Assembly (NCBI GenBank): GCA_001683735.1
Contig: LUGG01000059.1
Coordinates: forward strand, 1 to 64,000
Reading direction: 5' to 3'
DNA length: 64,000 bases
From: Grifola frondosa
Taxonomy: Eukaryota > Basidiomycota > Agaricomycetes > Polyporales > Grifolaceae
Both the position numbers and the translations under genes were made by a program. Every line of letters begins with the position of its first letter. Within the stretch, counting starts at the first letter, position 1. Positions 33,900 to 45,821 of the stretch are shown here, in pieces. The notes beneath the pieces are model-generated. The model ran no database searches. It saw nothing but the letters and a program-made list of their open reading frames with translations, and was not told the origin of the DNA.

Positions 33900-36800
33900 T
33901 TCTGCACCGTGTCTTGCCTTGGTAAGAGCGGCCGCGCGACCGATGTGAGTGTACCGTGCATAATCCGCCTTTCGTGGGCTGCTTGCTGCGTCACCCATGT
34001 GTGAGTACTGCGCGTTTCTCTTCAGGCTGTTGGAGCGCGTTTTGCGCTCGCAAAGCGTTAGGATCGCTCGACCAATCGCATGCGGTGTCTTGGTGACCGG
34101 GGTCTTTCCCCGCATTATGCGCTGCGCGCGCTCGCCGAGCGACGTGCCGGACTGCGTGGCGCGCGCGTGAACCATTGTGCCTTGGGGAATCTCCCACGCC
34201 CCCCGCCCACGTGTCTTCGAATGGAAATTCCGCGCCGCCCATACCGCGGCGGCAGTGGCTTGTGATCACCGGCTCGCAGCGGCTCGTGGCGGCTCACAGC
34301 GGCTGGAGCGCGGCTTGAGAGGGGCGGCGTCGGGTTGGTCGTCCCTTGTCGCCGGGTTCCGGTAGATGGCGTTTGCGGCGGCCGTGTCTCGCCTTCCCAG
34401 CGCTGCGTATTCGAGGCCTTCGCGCGAGCTTCGCGTCCAACCACTTCCCTGTGACTCACATGCGCTGATCCTCCCGCCGTCGGCAAAACCCTTGGGCTCA
34501 ACGGCTCACCTCTCTCCTGTCGACACGCCCTCGACGGCTGCAATGATGCGCCAGTCATCTGTTCCTCCGCGCTCTCCGTCCGCGGGCTATCGCGCCCCTC
34601 CTCGTGCTTTCCCTCTCCGGCATCGGCGTTTCTCTACTTATTTTGCCATCATTCAGGGCACACAATGCCGGCATCTCCTGCGATGTGCGTATCTGCGTTC
34701 GGGATGCGCGCCGCATGCTTCCAGCAGCGGCCATCAACCCTTCGCCACCATCTGCTTCCGCTCCCCGTGCAGGCGTCCCCCGTGCCCCTGCTTGGCGTCG
34801 GTTCTCACCCGATTTCCGGCGTGCACATGGTCGCTGTCCCGCCCATCACAATGCGGTTCCAACGAGGCACTGTATTCCATATATGTCCTTTCTTGTCCAG
34901 CTCGCTTCGCCTTGTCAATCACGAAGCACACGGAGTCGCGCAGCCATCGGGGCAGTCCAGGGTAACGTAGCCATAAAAGCGCACGAGCGCTCGACCGTAC
35001 TTCCGTCGCAGACGCTGTTCACTAAGGCTATACGGGGATATGGCGTCTTCCAGTCTTTTGGCCCGCTCCCCGCCATTATCTTTGCCTCTGTGGGTATACT
35101 GTTGCTCGGCTTTTTGTGTATCGCTTCCGTTCGTATCTTTGTATGCACAGCTCATCTCCCTCTTGTTCGACCGTGACTGCTTTACATGTCAACCTTTTGT
35201 CTCGATTATCTGATTCTGTAACAACGGCCACCTGTAGCCGCGTACAGAGCGGGCGCGCTCGTATCATGTGCCCAGGCTTCCAAGCGTCAAAATGGACGGT
35301 GACAGCCTATCGATATACCAGCATTCTTTACCATGATTCTTTTTGTCTATCCCGTTGCTTGGACATGACGAACAGAACTAGCCGCATTGACAGGTAGGCG
35401 CATTCTCCGGCTCAGCCCTCAGTCACAGTGTTCGTGCGCGCTGTCTCCTGAGACTATTATAGGATACGAGCTTCTTATTGCCCCCGAGCTCCAGCATACC
35501 AAGGATAGGTTAGCAAGTCGTTGCGTTTAAAGTTCGCGCAAGGCCAACACGCGACGGGCACGCCTCCATCGAATCTGCTCGCGGTTATGGTCTGTTCTGC
35601 GCTCCCTCAAACCACGTTTCGCTGCGTCCCTGGTGCAGTACTGCATCACTTCTTACCTTGCTGGGGCTGTTCCGTCACGGCTCGCCGCAGGTGTCTGCTG
35701 TGCACTGGTATCTGGTTTTCCTCTGGCGCTCTTCAAAACCCCGACAGTGCGGACAATGATGTCGATTAGCAGCAGTGCCGCGCTGTCTCTCGCATTTTCG
35801 TCCGCCTGTATCGTGCACAAATGTCGCTTTGCTTACATGTTACTCAGACTACCTCCCGGATCCCGCGGACAATTACCTCTTCTTCCCGCTATGCAATCGT
35901 CACGCCCGGTCCCCAGACGCTGAATCTCAGCGACAACGCGGCGCCAGAACGCGGCTCGCACAATGACCATCGCCCGATACGCCTCTACCTTCTCTGCGGC
36001 GCGCTGCTAATCCGTTCATCCGTAAGTGCACCACCGGGAATTCGATACCTCATGCTTCTCCATCGAAGCACCCTCGACAGCTAGTATGCACGGGCTTGCG
36101 TCTGCGATTTGTGCCCTGGTCTGGGTTCTAGCCTTGCCGCATCCCGTCCGCTCCTTCTCTAATATCGAGATCGTTCAACGTGTTGGCGGCGTTGGCCCGC
36201 CTGCTGGTCATGGGTTCCGCGCTGGAGGACCCGCTATCGTTCGGACCACTCATGCGGCGCGTCGCTGGAGGTCCCGGCTTGCAGTCGAACTTCAGTCCGT
36301 GGTATGCGCATGCCGCAGGTGCTTCGCTTTCCCTTGCGGTTCGGGTGCGGCCGGATATCAGCTTCTTCATGCGGATGGGGCGACGTCTTCGCCTTCACTG
36401 TGTGAGCTGGGACGGCCGATATCCACGCCCCAAGATGCCACTCAGGGCGGTGCCCGTCTGCTCCGCATTGAAGTCATCCGGCGCTGCAGATTATCAATCT
36501 ATCGGTGACGTGATCTTTTGAATACAGTGAACCGCTATGTGCATACAGCGAATACCCTGGTCTCCTGGTCATGACAGTCAACGCGGCCGCGCGACGCTGT
36601 CATGCATAGAGCTTGTCATTTCGTATCTTCGCGGGCGGAACGCTAACACAACATCACTCTGTGTTGCCCGCGTGCTGTGGCGCATGGCAGGTATGTGCCT
36701 CATCGCTGTCCGTGCCGACAGATCGGATTTCCTCGAAGGGCCGGTCGTAGATCATCAGGGTTGTCATGATCACGACTTGAATTACTGTCCATTGCTGCGC

Positions 36801-37930
36801 AGAACGCGCCGCATCTGTACTGCCAAGACGTTGACATCGAGGTGCTGCGCTCGCTTGGATCTGTGCATACATCCTTTGAACTCTGCTCCCGACTCTCCAA
36901 TACGCCGTTGAAGCTATCTGCTCCAAGCTGCCGACGGGTTGTCCTCTCCATTGATATAACTGCTGCTGCGTCCCTTTGTCCGACTACCTTTGCAATTATG
37001 TCGTTCTCCGAACGACGGAATTGCGACGATTTGAATTTCATCGGATCGGTGAGCGGTTACCTCTTAAAATTTTTTGCTCAGGAACGCGCCCTCCCCACAG
37101 TGAACCATGTCCTATAGCATGGACGTAGAGGCGCGCTCTTGTTCTGTCCGATGATACCTTCTGATACCGCCTTTGCTTCTGACGGCATCTAATGGACCTT
37201 GCACGGCACTCCAACCTTCCGAGAATCATCGGGAACAGTGCCGCAGCGACGCCAGCAGTCGGCGCGTGGCAAGATATCCTTGCGCCTTGTTCTAGCCAAT
37301 TCACGAATTTCGGAAATGAACAAGTAGTCGTGCCACATCGCGCTGTTTGACTTTGCTTCGGGAGCCATACAACCCGAATCTTGTGTGCGAAAAGCAATGG
37401 TACATAGCTGTCTGAACCCATTTCTTTCAGCCGCCAAAACATCATCCTGATGTCAAGAGACCAAGCATAGAATTAGACATCTTAAAGAGCCTTAGAGACT
37501 ATCGCTGATTGTGTGGGCGGTGTTAACTTTGTTGAGTCTACTTGATGTTAGGATAGTCGAATATATTTATATGATTCTTTTGTCCACGAACTCAATTGGA
37601 CTGCTCTCCCGCGAGCAGGTCTTTCCCTCTGTTGATGCAGACGCCATGGATATGTTCATTCCACTTGTACCACTCAAGGGACGATGCTCTCATCGACCAG
37701 CAGGACCGCCACTTCAATGCGCCGAGTACAACGAAGGTGACCAAAAGAGGAAGGGTGGCTAGAGATGACTCGGGTCAGTGACTGATGGGAGCGCTGGCAC
37801 GCACTGGCACGGAGCACCGAGCTGCTCCTGTTTCTCGACCACGACAGCAACGTTCGCATCCTCTGAACTCGCATACCTGATTCTCTGACTTGCTTGATAT
37901 CTTTAATCCAGGTCTTGCATTAACTTACAC
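33900..37930. other. 4-kb stretch without a gene I can support
   Basis: Many overlapping open frames exist. A few plus-strand pieces look hydrophobic or coding-like (near 35095: LPAIIFASVGILLLGFLCIA; near 35650: YLAGAVPSRLAAGVCCALVS; near 36810: HLYCQDVDIEVLRSLGSV), but they do not chain into one gene. It may hold a rapidly evolving or decayed multi-exon gene. Confidence 0.3.
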
Positions 37931-37999
37931 GATCTGGTCTCCTTGCTATCTCTTGTATCTCTATATTCTCTACCTATCGATACGGCTCTATCTTGTTTA

Positions 38000-40900
38000 A
38001 TGCCCACAAAGAACAAACGCAATGCAAGCTCCCGTCGTCAAGCCAGCAGCAACGCACCCATCTACTCAGACTTATTACTGTCTCAATCTGTTCCCGTATC
38101 GACTCATTTTCCCGTCGAGCCCACCATATTTGACTCCGACCTCCCGCCCTCCGATCCTGAAGTCGGCAGGGATTCAGTAGGAATTCGGGACGGTATAGCC
38201 TCCCTACGTTTCCAGGAGGAGTTCACAGACTTCGTCGAGGAGATGTATGGACCTGTCGCTGGTGGATCGGACTCGGATGACGGGCCAGCCTCAGGCTTGT
38301 CTACGCCGCCTGACCGCTCTCCCCTTCGCAACCTCGCAATCATACATGATTCACAATCCGATGATTCATCTGCAGAGCGCAGCGCTGGGCATACAAGGTC
38401 GCCTGTTCTTGCTCGGTATGTGGCCTAGTCATTCAGTCTGTGTTCGTATTTGGAGCGGGGGGATGTACGGGAGAGCTCTCTGCAGCTTCGTCGATTCATG
38501 TGCTTTTTGGGAAATTATTACTAGGTTGTATTTCGTAGCTCGCTTTTCCGGAATTGGGATTCTTCCAGTTTGTGCATGCAGCTTAGTCGGTGTTGTGAGT
38601 ACGTAGGTTTTGTCGCGATCGAAGCTGCCTCTATCTTCTCGTGATATCAGAGCTATCCTGCTTTCATTGCAAGGAGCTGTGCTACCTCGAGAAAAGGCTA
38701 TCTTATGAGTTGTGGGCGGATTGCGCGTGCCTTGCACGCAGCCCATATTGCTCGCCCTTCATCGCAGTGGTGCAGAGGAGCTCCTGCCATGGCTTTTGAC
38801 TCCGCTCTCTATCCAGTTACGCTCTTTCTACAATCATTAAACCTGAACATCCGCTTAACTCGTTCTGATCACAGAGAACTGTCGACCCTTGAGACATTCT
38901 CGCGCACCATACGCAATTACGTTCCATCTTCTATCCCAATTCCTTCCGCAGCGCCGTCTCCACCACGCGTTTCCCGCCCCGTATCATTCGGAAGCTTTCT
39001 CACCCCCTCGATGTCGCCTGGTTTCCGTGGGGGAAAGGGAGGGATACCAGATGCTTCTAAACGTCGAGGTAGCGACGCGAGCTCAAGTAGGCCTCGGGAT
39101 CGTTCCGGTTGGAATGGACAACGGGTTACAGAGACGAGCGGCGATGTCGCCGTCTTCAGTCTAGACGACGATGCGGTCCAGGAGGAGCCGCGTGAAACCC
39201 ACAGACCATTTACCCGATATCCTGGCGTTGAAGATGTCGAGGAAATCCTGTGGGCTGGATGGGACAATCTAATTGAAGACAATTCTGCGAAACCTACGTA
39301 AGTCATTAGCAGTCATTGGTTTGCGCCGGAGATTCCTGTATTGACGACGGTGGTATTGGCAGATGTGTGCTGATGCTTGGGTATCCTACGGGTTTGCAAA
39401 TATGGGACTGTTCGAATTTGGGCTCCATATCCGAACTATTGAATCTCTCCGGACCCCAATGGGGTGCCGTAGAGTTTGCCCGTGTGCTACCCAATCCGCC
39501 TCTCTCTGCTGCAGACCAATTTCATGCGAAGCGACCCTTATCGGGATTCTGTATGTTAATTCTTTGTGACTTGACATCTTGACTAACGGCTGTCTAGGTC
39601 GCAGACAGGAGAATGGCCAGATTTTCTTGTGTATTCCCTACGAACTCACGAAGTCGTCAAGAGACTTCCGATAATTGGTTTGAGATCATTTTCTGCGGCT
39701 GCACAATTTGTTGTTTTGGTGCGCCGCACTCTAATTAAACGTTGACTACAAACTGATCTATCCTCCGAAGAGTACATCGAACCCTTCAACTCTTCACATT
39801 CTTTCGTCAAGCACATTTTCAACATTGTATAATATCCCTTCAACATCGCTTGTTCCGTTCGCATACCCTTCACCGTCCGCCGTCAAGAATAACATTGTAT
39901 CATCGCTAGATCTAGAGCAGGAAGGGAGCCTTTCTGCTTCACAACCGCACCACCATTCCCTACCACAACCCGTATTCGCACTATCTAATCGGCTTCTGGC
40001 ATTCGTATCTCCGCTTTCTCAACAAGACTCGGGATCTGGGTCATCAGCCACCCAACCTCATATTAGCATGCCCGTGGCATCTGTCAACGGCGCTGTGGAC
40101 ATTGGAATCGGACTATCGCAATCTGACCTCAGTCATGCCGCTGTCAAGATTGGTGGCAGTGTCCTGAGTGGCATGAAGTTCTTGGGCGGAATGGCTATGT
40201 CTGCAGCGCGAGCTCGAGTCACCGTTGCCGTTGCTGGCGATGCCCATAATTCCCCGAGAAGCATTCCAGGACCGAGCGGCCTTACTAACATGTTTTCACG
40301 AAGCGCACCAACTGCCAGTGGTCGCATTCATGGTCATGAACGTCGACATTCCACACCTGATGGTATCGGTCGTCCGCTTCCGCACCGGACGGCTGATTTC
40401 GTATCGCCTGCTGCGGCTTCAATTCCGGCACCCTCATCAGGATATATCGTCAGCGTAATGGATCTACAGTCGCTGCTGTCGTCTTCTACTTCAAAGCCGG
40501 AGAAGGTAGCGGAGTTCAAGGTCTCCAAGCAGCAACCCCTCTCTATCATGCAGTTCTCTGCTGATGGGACCTCCCTTGCTGTTGGCACGAAGGATGGTCG
40601 TAGAATCCGCGTATTCCAGCTCCAGCCGAAGGCGAGGTTGCAACGAAGTCTCGGTGAAATCTCCGGTCAGGATGTTCAATCTGACGAGGCGAGCAAGGAG
40701 ATCTTTCAAGCGACTCGGAGAGGATCGACGTCGCATGACGAACGTCGTGTGTTGACGGATACGGCCTTTCAAGTGTACAATCTCCGCCGCGGACACACAC
40801 CTGGCGTTGTGCAAAGCATAGAGTGGTCGAACGATAAGCTATGGTTTGCGATCGGTAGCAAGACACGAACTATCCATGTGTTTGCTGTGAATCCACTTGG

Positions 40901-42542
40901 CGGAATGCCGGACATTGCTGGTCACCTATCCGGAAAGGTTGTCAATAGCACGACGCCAGTAGGTCTTCCTTGTTATTTTATTGAAGCCCTTGCTCGGTAT
41001 TCATTCTCTCATTGCAGGCGCTTTCAACGGAGCTGTCTGCTCTAGCTCATCTACGCCTGAAGTCCCCATCCCCGGACCAGTTAAACGTTCCATGTGCCTT
41101 CACGTTTCTTCGGTCTTCCGAAGTGTTGCTTCCAAGTAGCCTTCTCCCTCCTGCATCGGTACAATTTTCTGCATCATCTTCGCCATCTTCGATTCATTCC
41201 GGCGGCCTTTCCAAGCCTGTCTCGCCTACGCAGCGTTCAAGCCGGCCGACAAATTACAAGGATGTTCTGGTGTTCAATCCTAACGATTGTGCACTTTCCC
41301 TATATCGTATATTCGTTGATCGCTTTTCCGGCGAGCACACGATGTCGCTATCTAATGCGGTGCCCATTGTCGGTGGGACGAGTATATCCTTACCTGGCAT
41401 GAGCACTATTGGTCGAGTGAGTGCTACGCCGCCCAGTTCAAGTAGTAGCCCTAGGGCAGTGTCTGGTCTTACTCAAATGATGGATAAACCGGCGCAACTG
41501 GTCTGCAAGGACACTACGGTAGTTAGTACGTGGCATTTGGGCAGAGCTCGCGACTGGCCTGAGGTACGCAGATCTGCACAAGGCCATGGCAGACAGCCCA
41601 GCAGGTTAGGACGCGTGCCGAAACTGGAGTATGTTTTCACGCGCGCTGTTTGCATGGTGACGTATTAACCGCTTGGATGTGTGCTACAGTTGGTTATCGC
41701 GCGCAGAACTTTCCACCTGTTCATCGTCGCCGCGCGTACTTCCCCGGTCACTCTACGTTTCTCATCAATTCGCTTTTCATGCGCTCGGAGAAGATTATCA
41801 TGCGCTTATTCGGAGCCATCATTTCGATGTGTCTACTTCTAAGATTGAAGTCCGGAAGGCGGTTGAAGTGAGTGCCTACCCTTCTGGTGGCGGTGAATCG
41901 TTCGTCCAGGGATTGTCATCACCACGTGATATTGGGCAAACGTCTTCATCATTTGACGAGCCTCTCGCATGCGCGCTCTCGGCAGAAATACATCCTTTCA
42001 GTCCCTCGCCTCCTGTTCTCCCGATGCTCCCTAATGGAACGCCAGGATCTATATCGAAGTCCCTCATCACTGCAATTCCTATCCGGACGGTGGCTGCGGG
42101 CATTCACGATGGGATGTCGGAGAGTCTTATTCGCCTTCGACGGGAATTTGGGAAGGCTAGGTCTCCGCGGTTGGCGGCTCGTCCGGACCATGGCGTTTCT
42201 TCGTCTGTGCCGTTGGAGTTTGATGAAGAAGACGAAGACTTCCTCGCCGATAACATTGGATGTGGGGACCCTGCAGATGATGTGATATCTCGTTCCACTT
42301 CCCGCGGTGAAGGCGACTCGGGCGCCTCCATCTCGACGCCATCGACTAACATGGATCCACTACCTGTTGAAGACGATGGCGAGCACATGTGGCAGGGGTG
42401 GGGTCCCGAAGATCAGCAGGCCATTGAAGATGCTGAGCGCTTCGACGATATCACGGTGGGATTTATGGACGAAGAACAGGAATCAATGAGGGAGGCAGAC
42501 AAGAAGAAGATGAAGAAGCGGCGGGGTGCGCGGAAGAATTGA
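38000..42542 (+). CDS. BCAS3-like WD40 protein
   Basis: Animal BCAS3 is a WD40 protein recruited to autophagosome formation sites; fungi have long relatives. The ATG at 38000 starts MPTKNKRNASSRRQAS. An acidic low-complexity N-terminus is followed by a propeller-like region: VEEILWAGWDNLIED, VLMLGYPTGLQIWDCSNL, WPDFLVYSLRTHEVVKRLPI, GYIVSVMDLQSLL, FSADGTSLAVGTKDGRRIRV, and SIEWSNDKLWFAIGSKTRTI followed by HVFAVNP. A further blade-like part contains CALSLYRIF and a BCAS3-type segment near 41670-42100. The C-terminus is acidic, then Lys-rich (DKKKMKKRRGARKN; TGA 42540-42542). Introns near 38416-38655, 39300-39359, 39549-39598, 39719-39770, 40961-41019 and 41630-41691 all keep frame; the third needs the donor GTTAAT. 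The protein looks intact, about 1200-1300 residues. Confidence 0.78.
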
Positions 42543-43430
42543 GGAAATTGTAGCTACTAATCTGGACTGATGTGGTGTCCTATGAGTCGCACACTTTTGC
42601 GTAAGGACTGTCGCCAGTGTGTAATATAACTGACATATGGTTTGTATCATGGGCCATTCATGTGGATGAATTGCTGAGTCAAAATATGTTTATTTGCGAA
42701 GCCGTCCAACGCGGGATCCACCAGCGCTTATATAGTCAGTTGCATACTGCTCCCGCCTTTGTTATGCTGTCGGCCAGTACTATGAGGTATCACCTGTAGC
42801 TGGCTCATGAACGCGTTTTTGAACGCGTTTTACCTGCGCAAGTAGAACCAGGAGCTACCTGACTGGATAGGCGAGTCGGCATTACAGCGCTTTGTCTGGA
42901 CGACCTCCAGTGGGTATCATTCAATTCGGATGGTATCACGGTTCTGGAGGTGCACGAGCTTGTCTTGTCCATGTCAGCGTTGGTTCCATCGCATTCCAGG
43001 TGAACATTGATTACTACGTTCAAATTCGCAGTCGGCAACTGCTGCATTCGTGCACCATGTCTGTATTCAGCTCTCCCTCTCCCTCTTTAAACGTTCTATC
43101 AGGCTCCCCATCTGAGTTGCAGTAGCCCCTGCTTTACCACCTCCGAATCTGGGCTCTTGCCTTCTACATCCCCCACATTTGTCAAATTCTACTCCGCGAA
43201 CTTCCCGCAATCCTCCTGCATGCGCGTGCAAAGAACCGGTCCGGACTCATTCCTTCGGGCAGAGCGTCCTGCATTAAAAGATGTCGTGAGCTAGTTCTGT
43301 AGCCTATGCATTCGTGTCGCAGGACCAAAGTAAGTGTAGTTCGCTCGATGCGATTCGGGATCATTAGCAATCATCTGATGCGTTGAACAGACGAACTCAT
43401 CAACACGTGTATTAGGACGAGAGACAACTC
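42543..43430. other. Intergenic, no supported gene
   Basis: Only short open frames. A piece near 43200-43295 (VQRTGPDSFLRAERPALKDV) could be an exon of the weak gene to the right. Confidence 0.4.
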
Positions 43431-43436
43431 AATAAA

Positions 43437-44141
43437 ATGTGTTCGATGACTGGAGTATTATCTCAATTTTTCCCTGCTGGCATGTCCCCAACCGAAGCTC
43501 ATCATTCGTGCATACTAAGCATGTTCCCTATCCTGCCGTTCTATGATCTATCCTTAAGGTCAACACAGCCGTTACGCGAAGACGCTTGCCCAGCGGATAG
43601 CTCCGGTACAGCGTCGCTCACATGTTGCAGAGGCTCTTCTTGATGCCAGTATGCGACGCAGCACGGTATCGCGGTGCCTTGCGATCTCAATATTTTGACA
43701 GACGCAAAAGCAAAGGTACGCGAAGCTTGCAGATAGCGATAACGTCCAGCAATGTATCGTGCCCGTGAGTTGAAGACCATCCGTGGTGTCCGATAATAAA
43801 CACTCATTGCATCATACAGACACTATGAAAGAGAAAGAACACCAGTCCTTGATGACGACACGAGAATCCTTCCAGTCCCACCGCCTTTCAACGACTTCTC
43901 CTCAAGTTATACACTCACCATCGATCACCAGGCGAAGAAATTAGATCGCGCGATTGCAGAAACTACCACTGAGGCAGCCCATGGGCATAACTTCACCGAC
44001 GACAACTGCGGCTACGCCGACAATGGTAGGCGTGAGGGCGAACTGAGAAGCCTGATCACCGGTTACTCCGACACCACTCATTCCACGACTGCTCTTGGGA
44101 CAGAGCTACAACATAGGCAACCCCTGATAATCGATCGTTAG
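43437..44141 (+). CDS. Possible small multi-exon hypothetical gene
   Basis: The last exon is persuasive as coding: after a CATACAG acceptor near 43820, a 107-codon open stretch (HYERERTPVLDDDTRILPVP, then DHQAKKLDRAIAETTTEAAH) ends at TAG 44139-44141. Upstream candidate exons (RLFLMPVCDAARYRGALRSQ near 43631-43715, then a 15-nt exon encoding MYRA) have good GT-AG borders. The phase across the last intron does not fit without a two-base change, so the model is doubtful. No family recognised. Confidence 0.3.
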
Positions 44142-44464
44142 GCTGTGTGCGTGGCCGCAAGCGGTGCCGCAGGGATCGGCACAACAGCTATCAATCGTGC
44201 ACGATACAACGTGTTTATCTTGTTCATTCTAGCGTTAGAGCCCGTCCACTAGGCCGGTGTGCTCCTGCAATTCAAAATTCAACTACAGCGGTCTACAACC
44301 TCCGGCAGTGTCCCTCCCAATACTCTCGCGCAGCACTATGTAACAAATCAATATATTTGCGATGGAGACAACCGTGGCACACATGTTAGTCTTCATAAAT
44401 ACTTCAGTCACAATGCCCATGACTTGGGGAATAACCATCGTACGTCAGCAACCGATCGGAGAAT

Positions 44465-44488
44465 TAGATAAGATTAGATAAGATAAGT
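44465..44488. repeat. Short AGATAAG repeat
   Basis: TTAGATAAG-type units occur three times in 24 bp. These match GATA-factor sites but may be simple-sequence chance. Confidence 0.35.
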
Positions 44489-44719
44489 AATTGACCAAAG
44501 ATAATCTTGGACATAGGGGAGTCTTAGGATAGCAAGAAACGTTGAGGTGTGAGATGAGTTAAACGTGGCAGAAGCGACATCTGGCAATGTTGAAAAGGTC
44601 ACGTGAGTGACTCGAGTCCGGAGTGACGTTATGGTTGACTTGGTCAGATAAGCAAATGGAAACGAGTGTGTGCGTCAGCACAGAGTTGTGACAGAAGGAG
44701 AGACTAAGTTTATACTCCT

Positions 44720-44739
44720 GGGACTGATCGATCAGTCCC
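44720..44739. repeat. 20-bp perfect palindrome
   Basis: GGGACTGATCGATCAGTCCC is its own reverse complement. It immediately precedes a cluster of CAGACGCA repeats. Confidence 0.85.
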
Positions 44740-44749
44740 GGCAGGCGCA

Positions 44750-44894
44750 CAGACGCAGTGGCGCGTCTGTCTCCTTTTCTGGACGCTTTCCCACAGATGC
44801 ACCCTTTGTCAGTGCAGACGCACCCTCCAAAAGGCAATATTCTGACAGACGCAGTCATTGGTCAGCAGACGCACCATCTTTGTCAGCAGACGCA
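44750..44894. repeat. Five copies of CAGACGCA in 145 bp
   Basis: Exact CAGACGCA at 44750, 44815, 44846, 44866 and 44887, with CAGATGCA variants between them and one inverted GCGTCTG at 44763. Together with the palindrome to the left, the layout resembles binding sites around a centre. Confidence 0.65.
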
Positions 44895-45002
44895 CAGATG
44901 CATGGCCATATATGGTCATAAGAGATGTGACCTTTTCTCAAAATATGCCTCTCAAAATATGTGACATGAAATCAAGGTGTCAAATTCTAAGTGTCCATTT
45001 TG

Positions 45003-45013
45003 TTAGGGTTAGG
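45003..45013 (+). repeat. Telomere-like TTAGGGTTAGG
   Basis: Two units of the fungal telomere motif, next to the 3' side of the Penelope-like element, which is read on the minus strand. Confidence 0.5.
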
Positions 45014-45102
45014 TGGATGCCCGACTGAGCGAGCGAAGCGAGCGAAGGAGGGCTGAGGAGGAGGCAAAAGGAAGTGTCTTGCCTGAGGGGGGCGAAGACG
45101 GC

Positions 45103-45123
45103 TTTCGTCGAATGACTCATCAG
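45103..45123 (-). ncRNA. Hammerhead-ribozyme-like core downstream of the Penelope-like ORF
   Basis: Read on the minus strand: CTGATGA, then a three-base-pair stem (GTC, loop ATTC, GAC), then GAAA. These are the two invariant blocks and stem II of a hammerhead ribozyme in the right order. Penelope-like elements are known to carry hammerheads in their terminal repeats, and this lies about 700 bp 3' of the reverse transcriptase ORF on the same strand. Clear stem I and stem III pairings could not be found by eye, so activity is unproven. Confidence 0.45.
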
Positions 45124-45428
45124 CCTATTTGCCTGAGGTTTTAAATACCTGTGGGAGTTTAGGGCCGGCTGGCCACTAAGTTAGTAAGATGTAATCGGTC
45201 GCCGAGGAACCCGATAGGGGGCCAAGTGGACGCAGAGCACGATGAAACGTGGTACGATCACCCGCCCGAGCTACCGGCAACACAGCGCCTTTCCAAACTT
45301 ACCAGCGAATGAGAATTCGCTCTACAATTGCACCACTTGCAATTATCATAATACGTGAGACCGCATTGGTTGCTTATAATACACATGACATAGCGTGTGA
45401 ACCGGATCAACTTTCCGGTCTATTCTTA

Positions 45429-45478
45429 CCAAGTTGATGTCATGCCGACCGGGCCAAAGGCCCGGTGACATAACTTGG
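45429..45478. repeat. 50-nt near-perfect stem-loop
   Basis: The outer arms CCAAGTTGATGTCA and TGACATAACTTGG pair with one bulge. The inner arms CCGGGCC and GGCCCGG close an AAA loop. A second hairpin (CTCATCGGG ... CCCGTGAG, 45483-45509) follows directly. This is probably structured UTR or terminal sequence of the Penelope-like element. Confidence 0.6.
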
Positions 45479-45717
45479 CTTACTCATCGGGTTATTTCTA
45501 GCCCGTGAGCGCCTCTTGCGTAAGCATTAGCTCGTGTTACTAGCGCCGCACGTGACAGTGCTAGACGCCTACCCTTAGGTAAGCGCTAGCGGCGCGTGCA
45601 TTGGTGTGTTCACCTGGCCTACTCACGTGACCTGTCCAGCAGGTCGAGGAATCACGTGGGTATGTCATGTGACTTATGAAGTCTCGTGCCGATTAAGGCA
45701 CACATTAGTGTCAGGGT

Positions 45718-45766
45718 TTAGGTATGGTTAGGGTTCCATTAAATCCGGTTAGGTCCGGTTAGGTAT
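45718..45766 (+). repeat. Degenerate telomere-like TTAGG repeats
   Basis: Four TTAGG units, one of them TTAGGG, occur within 50 bp, interspersed with TATGG and TCCGG. They lie just 3' of the reverse transcriptase ORF end at 45822. Endonuclease-less Penelope-like elements of fungi are reported to sit at telomeres, which this fits. Confidence 0.5.
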
Positions 45767-45821
45767 GGTTTTGTGGGGTTTGAACCCATCACGGGACCGC
45801 TGATACACTAAGTGGCACGTA

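Noticed and set aside
33744..34558. Long Arg-rich minus-strand frames
   Set aside because: They look like GC-rich antisense frames, with no exon chain or motif.
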